Source: Sulfurovum sp.
GTDB lineage: Bacteria; Campylobacterota; Campylobacteria; Campylobacterales; Sulfurovaceae
NCBI GenBank assembly: GCA_020726085.1
Contig: DYTG01000072.1
Location: 1-9,189, forward strand
Reading direction: 5' to 3'
Length of the DNA stretch: 9,189 bases
In this document: piece by piece, positions 1 through 5,922 of the stretch
How the letters are laid out: each line of letters begins with the position of its first letter
Position numbering within the stretch: position 1 is the first letter of the stretch
The notes under the pieces: generated by a model
Database searches by the model: none
What the model was told of the DNA's origin: nothing
The model's input: only the letters and a program-made list of their open reading frames with translations
Program-made: the position numbers and the translations under genes

Positions 1-51
1 AATATTTTTAATACTATTTTAGATTTTTACGAGAATCTATAAGTATTTATT

Positions 52-60
52 TGTTATAAT
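52..60 (+). promoter_or_regulatory. Extended -10 promoter of the HhH protein gene
   Basis: TATAAT at 55-60 is preceded by TGT (52-54), giving an extended -10. There is no recognisable -35. Instead, T-tracts occur upstream at 5-9, 17-20, 24-28 and 46-52, as in Campylobacter-type housekeeping promoters, where T-rich periodicity stands in for the -35. It lies 28 bases before the start codon at 88. Confidence 0.65.
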
Positions 61-87
61 TATTATATTTTATCAAAAAGGATTTTT

Positions 88-348
88 ATGTTAAGAACTT
101 TGTTGTCCGCGTTTTTGTTATCGGTTTCTCTTTTGTGCGGGATGAGCGTAAGTGAACTAAATAGTGCCTCCAAGGAGGAACTGATGAAAATTAAAGGAAT
201 TGGTGAGTCCAAAGCAGAGGCTATTATCGAGTATCGAAAGAAAAATGAATTTACAAAGATTGATGATGTTACCGATGTTGAAGGCGTGGGCGAGGGACTA
301 TTAAAAGTGATTAAAGAGTATGAATCAGACTCAAACAGCACAAAATAG
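88..348 (+). CDS. Secreted helix-hairpin-helix DNA-binding protein (ComEA / Cj0011c-like)
   Basis: This is an 86-residue protein. Residues 1 to about 20 form a signal peptide: a positive start, a hydrophobic core (LLSAFLLSVSLLCGM), then SVSELNSAS, where the mature part begins. Residues 22-80 hold the ComEA-type double helix-hairpin-helix, with the first hairpin KGIGESKAEAI and a second VEGVGEGLLKVI. HhH pairs bind DNA backbone without sequence preference. The C. jejuni homolog Cj0011c is a periplasmic DNA-binding protein that contributes to natural transformation. Uptake of DNA through the periplasm is therefore the likely role here, inferred from family only. AAAAAGGA at 75-82 supports the ATG. 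The gene stands alone, with its own promoter and 75 bases before minC, so it is probably not part of the min operon. No transmembrane anchor other than the signal segment is seen. Confidence 0.85.
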   Translation: MLRTLLSAFLLSVSLLCGMSVSELNSASKEELMKIKGIGESKAEAIIEYRKKNEFTKIDDVTDVEGVGEGLLKVIKEYESDSNSTK

Positions 349-370
349 TCCATTATTGCCTCTTTATACC

Positions 371-407
371 TATTTTAAACAAAAATAAGATAAAATTGTT
401 TAAATTA
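371..407. repeat. AT-rich inverted repeat upstream of minC
   Basis: TTTAAACAA (374-382) is exactly complementary to TTGTTTAAA (396-404). Two more pairs beyond one T/T mismatch extend the arms to 371-382 and 396-407, 11 of 12 matching. The 13-base loop is A-rich and no T-run follows, so a Rho-independent terminator is unlikely. The repeat surrounds a possible -10 (TAAAAT, 391-396) and could be an operator, but that is inference. Confidence 0.5.
391..396 (+). promoter_or_regulatory. Possible -10 element for the minC operon
   Basis: TAAAAT lies 28 bases before the proposed minC start, in a T/A-rich stretch without a -35. The placement is right for a promoter, but there is no TGn extension and the base composition makes chance matches common. 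Confidence 0.3.
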
Positions 408-423
408 TGGTGTGGAGAGTCTA

Positions 424-999
424 TTGAAGAGCAATCAATATTCAATTAAGGTCTTTGAGGCAACGATTGAAGATGAAAATAAATTTTTGGCGTTTATAGA
501 TGCTAATTATGAACTTTTTAAACATCACCTGCTTTGTCTTCAGGGTGATATTCCTCAAAGAGTACAACAGTATCTCGAAAAAAAATCACTAAAATATATT
601 AACAATTTTGATTTTCCCAAGGCAAAAAAAATCAAAGATAATTTTATAATGCCTCACCATGAGGAACAAAAGTGCAAAGAGAGTTGCAAAGTTATTTCGG
701 AGCCTTTGCGAAGCGGTCAATACGTTGAACACGCTGGGGATGTTGTGGTGGCGGAGCGTATTAACAGCGGTGCAAAAGTTGTAGCCAAGGGTAATGTAAT
801 AGCTCTAAATGTCGTCAATGGCGATATAAGTTCGATGGGAGATTTTATTCTTGTGGGTGATACACAAAAGTCCAATATACTTTTTCACGGTGTCAAGATT
901 GACAATACACTACTGGAAAATCGATTAAATAAGATAGAGTTTGTTGACAATGAAATCGTTATCAAAGCAATCTCAAAAAAGGAGCTAACGTGGGTATGA
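424..999 (+). CDS. minC: Septum site-determining protein MinC
   Basis: This is the FtsZ-polymerisation inhibitor of the Min system, which works at the membrane with MinD. The protein is 191 residues, against about 230 in E. coli. The short N-terminal domain (about 1-75) is divergent. The C-terminal beta-helix domain (about 93-165) is clear: the signature RSGQ is at residues 96-99, followed by repeating short strands with conserved glycines (HAGDVVVAERINSGAKVVAKG, then GDI and GDFIL). RSGQ lies in the part that contacts MinD. I chose TTG at 424 because GGAGAG (414-419) lies 4 bases before it. A GTG at 412, four codons upstream, is possible but has no ribosome binding site. The last ten bases overlap the minD start. 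It is first in a minCDE-plsY-folB cluster. Identity rests on the C-terminal domain and on position next to minD. Confidence 0.88.
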   Translation: MKSNQYSIKVFEATIEDENKFLAFIDANYELFKHHLLCLQGDIPQRVQQYLEKKSLKYINNFDFPKAKKIKDNFIMPHHEEQKCKESCKVISEPLRSGQYVEHAGDVVVAERINSGAKVVAKGNVIALNVVNGDISSMGDFILVGDTQKSNILFHGVKIDNTLLENRLNKIEFVDNEIVIKAISKKELTWV

Positions 1000-1802
1000 T
1001 TATTGCAGTTATTAGTGGAAAAGGTGGCGTTGGGAAAACAACAGCTACGGCTAATATCGGATTGGGCATTGCAATGTATGGGCGTAAATGCGTAGTTGTG
1101 GATTTTGATATAGGTCAGCGAAATCTTGATATGATATTGGGACTGGAAAATCGTGTGGTTTATGACTTAGTACAGGTAATGGACGGTGAAGCGTCACTAA
1201 AACAAGCATTAATTAAAAGCAAATCGAACGAAAATCTCTATTTTTTGGCCGCTTCGCAAACCAAAGACAAAAGCGTACTTGTCTCTTCAAAGATTAAAAA
1301 ATTGGTTGATGAACTTAGTCTCCAGTTTGAATATGTGATTTTGGATGCTCCTGCGGGTATTGAGAGCGGCTACGAACACACCATTGAGTTTGCTGATAGT
1401 GCGATTATAATTGTCAATCCAGAGGTCTCTTCGATTCGTGATTCCGATCGTGCTATTGGGATACTTGACTCCAAATCCCAAAAAGTCAAAGATGGTGAAG
1501 AGGTTGATAAGTATCTCATTATCAACCGAATTATTCCCGAAATGGTACAAAGCGGTGATATGCTTAGCAGTGAAGATATTTTAGAGATTCTCAATATCAA
1601 ACTTTTGGGCAAGGTTGCCGAAGACAAAGGGGTCGTTGAGGCCTCCAATCAAGGTACACCCATTATTCTTAATCCCAAATCATTAGCAGGGGCAGCCTAT
1701 AAAAGAATTGCAGCAAGGCTTTGTGGAGACAATATCCCTATCCAAGAGCCTACGGTACACAATAAGGGATTGGTAGGCAAGCTCAAAGGATTGTTTTCAT
1801 GA
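990..1802 (+). CDS. minD: Septum site-determining ATPase MinD
   Basis: MinD is a ParA/MinD-type ATPase that binds the membrane as an ATP dimer, recruits MinC and is released by MinE. The protein is 270 residues, the usual family size. The deviant Walker A SGKGGVGKTT spans residues 9-18, with signature lysine K11 and K16. The switch I region has D38 and D40 followed by RNLD (44-47). The Walker B-like LDAPAGIE has its Asp at 119. The final dozen residues (GLVGKLKGLFS) form the amphipathic membrane-targeting helix typical of MinD. GTG at 990 is preferred: AAAGGAG at 978-984 is 5 bases upstream, and family members have two or three residues before the first strand. ATG at 996 is an alternative but 11 bases from the site. 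It overlaps minC by 10 bases and minE by 4, so translational coupling is likely. Confidence 0.97.
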   Translation: MGMIIAVISGKGGVGKTTATANIGLGIAMYGRKCVVVDFDIGQRNLDMILGLENRVVYDLVQVMDGEASLKQALIKSKSNENLYFLAASQTKDKSVLVSSKIKKLVDELSLQFEYVILDAPAGIESGYEHTIEFADSAIIIVNPEVSSIRDSDRAIGILDSKSQKVKDGEEVDKYLIINRIIPEMVQSGDMLSSEDILEILNIKLLGKVAEDKGVVEASNQGTPIILNPKSLAGAAYKRIAARLCGDNIPIQEPTVHNKGLVGKLKGLFS

Positions 1803-2032
1803 ATTTTCCCTGGAACAAAAAGAGAAAAAGTGCCGAAGTTGCAAAAGATCGTTTGCGTATCGCCATTATGACCGATAAGAAAAATGATAATTATCCTTTT
1901 ATGGAAGATTTAAAAAAAGATATAATTGATGTTGTTAGGAAATATATTGAAGTGCAAGATATTGATATCAAAAAAGAGTGTCACGGTGAGTTTGAAGCAC
2001 TCTCTATTGATGTACAAGTAAAAGAGAAGTAA
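1799..2032 (+). CDS. minE: Cell division topological specificity factor MinE
   Basis: MinE stimulates the MinD ATPase and drives pole-to-pole oscillation, which keeps MinC away from mid-cell. The protein has 77 residues, slightly shorter than the 88 of E. coli. Residues 1-10 (MNFPWNKKRK) are hydrophobic then basic, fitting the N-terminal membrane-targeting segment. The MinD-contact helix AKDRLRIAIMTD begins at residue 15 and matches the E. coli AKERLQIIVAE. The topological-specificity half follows, with LKKDIIDVVRKYIEV matching the E. coli LRKDILEVICKYVQI. The start codon overlaps the minD stop as ATGA, and AAAGGA at 1785-1790 precedes it. With minC and minD this gives a complete minCDE set in order. 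Confidence 0.95.
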   Translation: MNFPWNKKRKSAEVAKDRLRIAIMTDKKNDNYPFMEDLKKDIIDVVRKYIEVQDIDIKKECHGEFEALSIDVQVKEK

Positions 2033-2034
2033 CC

Positions 2035-2652
2035 ATGGAACTTAATATTAATATCGCGTTTTATATCGCCGTCTATCTTGTAGCTAGTATTCCTTTTGGC
2101 TATCTTTTGGCTATGAAGTTTGCACAAGTGGATATCAAAAAAGAGGGGAGCGGCAATATCGGTGCTACCAATGTGTTGCGTGTCGTCAAACAAAAAGACC
2201 CCGTTTTAGCAAAAAAACTCGGAGCCATTACGCTCTTTTTGGACGCTATCAAGGGGGTGGCTGTTATGCTTGTTGCCATGGCGTTTGGTGTGAGCGAAGA
2301 TACGCTTTGGACACTGGCGGTATTGGCAGTTGCAGGGCATTGTTTTTCGGTTTTTTTAGCTTTTGAGGGGGGCAAAGGGGTTGCGACGGCCGTTGGAGTA
2401 CTCACTCTCATGATGCCATTTGCTTCACTTGTGGCGATTGCTTTTTGGGCGTTTGGTGCGAAGGTACTCAAAATATCTTCACTCTCCTCCTTGATTGGTT
2501 TGGCGGGTTTTGTTATGGCAAGTTATGTTATCTATCCAGAAGTAGGGGGGATTGGTTCGCACTCTCCTGTGTGGGTTATCGCTATTATTGTCTTTTATAA
2601 GCATATTCCCAATCTTGTACGGCTCTTCAACAAAGAAGAAAAGGCGATATGA
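2035..2652 (+). CDS. plsY: Acyl-phosphate:glycerol-3-phosphate acyltransferase PlsY
   Basis: PlsY is an integral inner-membrane enzyme that transfers the acyl group from acyl-phosphate (made by PlsX) to sn-glycerol-3-phosphate. This forms lysophosphatidic acid, the first step of phospholipid synthesis. The protein is 205 residues, normal for the family. The three conserved loops are visible: motif 1, IPFGYLLA then GSGNIGATN (about residues 37-45); motif 2, AGHCFSVFLAFEGGKGVATA (about 100-119), with its glycine-rich phosphate-binding site; and a C-terminal motif KHIPNLVRLF. About five membrane helices alternate with these loops. The start lies 2 bases after minE, with only a weak site (AGAGAAG). 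The end overlaps folB as ATGA, so expression is probably coupled to both neighbours. Confidence 0.96.
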   Translation: MELNINIAFYIAVYLVASIPFGYLLAMKFAQVDIKKEGSGNIGATNVLRVVKQKDPVLAKKLGAITLFLDAIKGVAVMLVAMAFGVSEDTLWTLAVLAVAGHCFSVFLAFEGGKGVATAVGVLTLMMPFASLVAIAFWAFGAKVLKISSLSSLIGLAGFVMASYVIYPEVGGIGSHSPVWVIAIIVFYKHIPNLVRLFNKEEKAI

Positions 2653-2978
2653 CGATTCGTATTAAGCAACTCACCTTTGAGGCGATTATAGGCATTTTGG
2701 AATACGAACGCCACACACCCCAAAGGGTTGTGGTTGATGTTGCTATGGAGTATGCCTACAGCGAGGGAGTCTTTATTGATTACGCTAGGGTTGTGCAAGA
2801 GATAGAGGAGTTGGTGATAGAAAAACGCTTCAAACTTCTTGAAGAGGCGATAGAGGCTATTGAGATTTTGCTCACTCATCAATACTCTAAACTCCTCAAA
2901 AGCCTTAGTATTGAGATAGAAAAACCCGATATTTTAGAGCATTGCCTTGTTTCGCTTTCAAAATCTGTGAAATTTTAA
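2649..2978 (+). CDS. folB: Dihydroneopterin aldolase family protein (FolB)
   Basis: FolB converts 7,8-dihydroneopterin to 6-hydroxymethyl-7,8-dihydropterin and glycolaldehyde in folate synthesis. The protein is 109 residues, slightly short for the family (about 118-120). The signature order is kept: GILEYERHTPQRVVVDV (15-31) matches the E. coli GVYDWEQTIEQKLVFDI, with E20 at the conserved glutamate; Y45 lies in DYARVVQEI; KLLEEAIEAIEILL (62-75) matches the LLE/VAE helix; and K92 in IEKPD matches the catalytic lysine of the KP motif. All key residues seem present, so it should be active, although epimerase- or oxygenase-type relatives cannot be excluded. It is last in the min-plsY cluster. PlsY-FolB adjacency is also known in other proteobacteria. 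Confidence 0.88.
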   Translation: MTIRIKQLTFEAIIGILEYERHTPQRVVVDVAMEYAYSEGVFIDYARVVQEIEELVIEKRFKLLEEAIEAIEILLTHQYSKLLKSLSIEIEKPDILEHCLVSLSKSVKF

Positions 2979-2987
2979 TTTTTTTTT
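2956..2987 (+). terminator. Weak possible terminator at the end of folB
   Basis: TTTCA (2956-2960) pairs with TGAAA (2968-2972) around a 7-base loop. It is followed by TTTTAA and a run of nine T (2979-2987). The stem is short and AT-rich, and it overlaps the folB stop codon. The T-run is convincing but the hairpin is not, so readthrough into the next operon is possible. Confidence 0.3.
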
Positions 2988-3005
2988 AAAAAAGAACAAT
3001 TTTTA

Positions 3006-3014
3006 TGGTATAAT
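3006..3014 (+). promoter_or_regulatory. Extended -10 promoter of the response regulator operon
   Basis: TGG (3006-3008) followed by TATAAT (3009-3014) is a perfect extended -10. A T-run and AT-rich DNA lie upstream, with no -35. Transcription would begin near 3021, leaving a leader of about 30 bases before the start codon at 3050. The leader has only a weak ribosome binding site (TAGG, 3033-3036). Confidence 0.65.
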
Positions 3015-3049
3015 TATAAAAAAAAACTTAAATAGGTTGGTATTATAAA

Positions 3050-3721
3050 ATGAGAATATTAATTATTGAAGATGAAGTATCTTTAAGCAAAACCCTATCC
3101 GATGGACTCAAAGAGTTTGACTATCAAAACGATGTGGCTGAAAATTTGGCCGATGGACGATACTATTTGGGGATTAGAAATTACGATTTGGTCTTATTGG
3201 ATTGGATGTTGCCCGATGGAAGTGGAATTGATTTGATTGAAGAGATTAGGTCGCATACGCCTAAAACCTCTATTATTGTTCTTTCGGCTCGTGATGATAA
3301 AGAGAGCGAAATTGAAGCTCTTAGAGGCGGAGCCGATGATTATATCAAAAAACCTTTTGATTTTGAGATTTTGTTGGTGCGTATCGAAGCAAAACTGCGA
3401 TTTGGCGGTAGCAATATCATCGAAATCGAAAATTTGATTATCAATCCCGAAGAGGAAAAAATCATCTACAACAACAAAGAGATTGAACTCAAAGGCAAAC
3501 CTTTTGAAGTACTCACTCACTTAGCCATGCACAAAGATCAAATCGTATCCAAAGAGCAACTCCTTGATGCCATTTGGGAAGAGCCCGAATTGGTTACGCC
3601 CAATGTTATTGAAGTCGCCATCAACCAAATCCGACAAAAAATGGATAAACCCCTCAGTATCACGACGATTGAAACCGTTCGTCGAAGAGGTTACCGCTTT
3701 TGCTTTCCCAAAAAAGCATAA
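3050..3721 (+). CDS. hsrA: OmpR-family response regulator, HsrA/CosR-like, with intact receiver
   Basis: This is a 223-residue transcription factor. Receiver domain 1-115: acidic pair E7-D8, phospho-acceptor D51 in LLDWMLPDGSG, S79 in VLSARDD, Y98, and K101 before P102. All canonical residues are present. The winged-helix domain (about 125-221) has KGKPFEVLTHLA, DQIVSKEQLLDAIWEEPE, the recognition helix TPNVIEVAINQIRQKM and the wing ETVRRRGYRFCFP. From memory, this half is almost identical to H. pylori HP1043 (HsrA) and C. jejuni CosR. Those proteins are essential regulators of redox and central metabolism. They lack the usual acceptor Asp and have no kinase partner. This copy differs on both points, since a kinase gene overlaps its last 22 bases. 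DNA targets are probably shared with HsrA/CosR, but phospho-control is inferred. Paralogy rather than orthology is possible. Confidence 0.9.
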   Translation: MRILIIEDEVSLSKTLSDGLKEFDYQNDVAENLADGRYYLGIRNYDLVLLDWMLPDGSGIDLIEEIRSHTPKTSIIVLSARDDKESEIEALRGGADDYIKKPFDFEILLVRIEAKLRFGGSNIIEIENLIINPEEEKIIYNNKEIELKGKPFEVLTHLAMHKDQIVSKEQLLDAIWEEPELVTPNVIEVAINQIRQKMDKPLSITTIETVRRRGYRFCFPKKA

Positions 3722-5004
3722 GAAAAACCTTTCTTGCTAAACTCTCCTTCTCTATGGTGAGTTTGACGATAGTTTTTTCGTTTATACTCTACAATCATAT
3801 CAGCTACAGTGTTGATAAGGCTATTGAAAAATCACTCTTTCAAAACGCTCACTATATCCTAGTTACCTACCAAAATATCCCTCAAGATATTGAACTCCAT
3901 CACGACATCTTGCAAAAAACCCTTGAGATTGATGTTCGTATCGTTCAAGTAGTAGGCAATATCAAAAATCACCACAAACGTCTCAATCGATACAGCGAAA
4001 AGGATCGTTACTATTATGAGTTGCTAATCCCACACGATAAGGAGACGAGCCACTACATTAGCATCAAAAAAGATATAACAGCCCAAAAGCAAATGCAATA
4101 CTCTATCTACAAATCAATGGCTATTAGCAATATTTTGATTATCTTTTTTATCGCTCTTTACGCTATCATTCTTTCCAAAATGCTTATTGCACCCATTGAG
4201 AAGCTCAACGAGAGTCTCTCGCAGATGAATGAAAACATGATAAAATCGATTGATGTAGCCCATTTGCCTATTGAGTTTAAGCGATTGGGAGAGTCAATCA
4301 ATGGATTGCTAAAGCGTATCGAAAACTTTTTGCGTTACAAAAAAGAGCTTTTTATTGGTACTGCCCACGAACTCAAAACACCATTGGCGGTGATGAAGAC
4401 CAAAAATCAAGTAACGCTTATGAAAAAAGATATTACCCCACAAAAACTCAAAGAGGCAGTAGAGCAAAATATCCTCTCTGTTGATGAACTCAACAAAATC
4501 ATCAGCTCCATTTTGGAGTTTGGACGTGCGGAGGGAGCTCAATTTGAGATACCCCAAACCATTGATGTGATTGAGTATTTGCATAAAAAGTGCAACGATT
4601 TCAAATTTTATGCCGCTTCAAAAGATAAAAAGTTTGAATACAATCTCACTCCACCTCACTATTTCATGAAAATCCAACCGCTTTTAATGACACAAATTTT
4701 GCAAAACTTTGTCCAAAATGCTTTACGTTTTACGCCAGAGGGTAGGGCAGTGGTACTCAAATGCTACGCAAACGAGGAGCAATTTATCATCGAAGTTCTT
4801 GATGAGGGAGAGGGGATTAATGAAGCGATTGATATTTTTGCCCCTTTTGTACGCAGTGACAAATCCAAAGGCACAGGATTGGGACTCTTTTTGGCAAAAA
4901 GTGCTGCTGATGCCTTGGGGGCGAGGTTGGAGATTAAAAATAGAGAAGATAGCGTAGGTGCCGTGGCTCGTGTGATACTTACGAATGTTCAAGAGAGAGG
5001 CTAG
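3700..5004 (+). CDS. Membrane sensor histidine kinase
   Basis: This is a 434-residue kinase. A first membrane helix (about 14-32) and a second (about 141-162) flank a periplasmic sensor region of roughly 105 residues with no domain I recognise. A HAMP-like linker follows (about 163-212). The H-box FIGTAHELKTPLAVM carries the phosphorylated H223. The ATPase domain has an N-box around N340 (LQNFVQNALRF), a G1-box DEGEGI (368-373), and an F/G2 region PFVRSDKSKGTGLGLFLAKS with GTGLGL at 391-396. All catalytic boxes are intact. I chose TTG at 3700, inside the regulator gene, because GAAGAGG (3684-3690) precedes it by 9 bases and the first helix is preserved. ATG at 3754 would cut into that helix. 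The 22-base overlap with the regulator makes it the obvious partner. The signal sensed is unknown. Confidence 0.93.
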   Translation: MLSQKSIRKTFLAKLSFSMVSLTIVFSFILYNHISYSVDKAIEKSLFQNAHYILVTYQNIPQDIELHHDILQKTLEIDVRIVQVVGNIKNHHKRLNRYSEKDRYYYELLIPHDKETSHYISIKKDITAQKQMQYSIYKSMAISNILIIFFIALYAIILSKMLIAPIEKLNESLSQMNENMIKSIDVAHLPIEFKRLGESINGLLKRIENFLRYKKELFIGTAHELKTPLAVMKTKNQVTLMKKDITPQKLKEAVEQNILSVDELNKIISSILEFGRAEGAQFEIPQTIDVIEYLHKKCNDFKFYAASKDKKFEYNLTPPHYFMKIQPLLMTQILQNFVQNALRFTPEGRAVVLKCYANEEQFIIEVLDEGEGINEAIDIFAPFVRSDKSKGTGLGLFLAKSAADALGARLEIKNREDSVGAVARVILTNVQERG

Positions 5005-5007
5005 TCT

Positions 5008-5922
5008 TTGAACGCTCTTTTGGCGGTAGCTTCTATCTATGTTTTTATTGTGATAGGTTTTGTTGCCAAAAAAGTATTGGATGATCGCCTTGACGATAAG
5101 AGTTTTGTGCTTATTTCGCTCTACTTCTTGCAGCCTTTTTTTGTATTTTGGGGATTGACACGAAGCCCTATTGATTTTACGCTTCTCTATACCCCTTTTT
5201 TATATTTTGTTATTATTACGGTGATGCTTATTGTTGCAATCGTTGTAGCGCCTTTTATCTTTGCGGATACTAAAGATCGTTCTATATTCATTGCCTCATC
5301 GCTTATTGGTAATACGGGAAATTTGGGTATTCCTTTGGGTATTACACTCTTTGGCGAGGAGAGTGTGGCGTATATGAGCATTATCAATATCGCCAATATC
5401 TTTTTTATCTACACGGTGGGTATCTATTTTTATGCCAAAAGTCACAACGGTATCAAGCAATCCTTAATGGAAATGGTTAAAATTCCTATTTTGTGGAGTG
5501 CCATGGTTGCACTCGCTTACAACTACAGCGGATGGGGGATTCATGCCCAAATTGAGCTTATTTTGCAAATGGCGGCCTATGCTACGATTGTTTTGCAACT
5601 TATTATCTTTGGTATCTATCTTGCCAAAACTCCCATCAAAAGCCAAAACTTTCGCCTAACGCTTAGTGTTAGCTTGGTTAAGCTTATTCTTTTGCCCCTT
5701 TTGGGCATTGCGATTGTAAGTTTCACCACTTTTCCTGCCCATCTAAGTGCTATACTCATTGTCTCACTTATCGTCCCTTTGGCGGTCAATAATGTCAATA
5801 TGGCAGTACTCTACCACTGCAAACCCTACGATGTCACCGCCACGGTATTGGTCTCAACACTGCTTTTTGTTGCATTGTCCTATTTTGATTTGATACTTAT
5901 TGAGAGACTTTTTGGAGGCTAA
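5008..5922 (+). CDS. AEC-family (auxin efflux carrier superfamily) permease
   Basis: This is a 304-residue inner-membrane protein with about ten hydrophobic helices in two halves, the usual size and shape for the AEC (mem_trans) family. Near residue 100 the diagnostic SLIGNTGNLGIPLG loop is present. The C-terminal half has the matching VPLAVNNVNMAVLY segment. Members move small organic acids such as malate or malonate, or auxin in plants. The substrate here cannot be told from sequence. TTG at 5008 is the likely start, with AGAGAGAGG (4992-5000) 7 bases upstream. It lies 3 bases after the kinase stop, so it is the third gene of the two-component operon, and its product may be a target or partner of that system. 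Its stop codon overlaps that of the converging FAH-family gene by 4 bases. Confidence 0.88.
   Translation: MNALLAVASIYVFIVIGFVAKKVLDDRLDDKSFVLISLYFLQPFFVFWGLTRSPIDFTLLYTPFLYFVIITVMLIVAIVVAPFIFADTKDRSIFIASSLIGNTGNLGIPLGITLFGEESVAYMSIINIANIFFIYTVGIYFYAKSHNGIKQSLMEMVKIPILWSAMVALAYNYSGWGIHAQIELILQMAAYATIVLQLIIFGIYLAKTPIKSQNFRLTLSVSLVKLILLPLLGIAIVSFTTFPAHLSAILIVSLIVPLAVNNVNMAVLYHCKPYDVTATVLVSTLLFVALSYFDLILIERLFGG

Noticed and set aside
63..353. 96-codon open frame on the minus strand opposite the HhH gene
   Set aside because: It is antisense to a gene with clear signal peptide, domain, promoter and ribosome binding site. Its serine-rich translation is low in complexity and looks like a shadow.
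312..366. Hairpin TAAAGAG / CTCTTTA as a terminator after the HhH gene
   Set aside because: The stem is seven weak pairs around a 41-base loop, with no T-run after it.
407..423. ATG at 407 or GTG at 412 as the minC start
   Set aside because: The ATG is in another frame. The GTG has no ribosome binding site, while GGAGAG is correctly spaced for TTG at 424.
2100..2471. 123-codon open frame on the minus strand inside plsY
   Set aside because: plsY carries all family motifs on the plus strand. The antisense product has no recognisable feature and no ribosome binding site that I can see.
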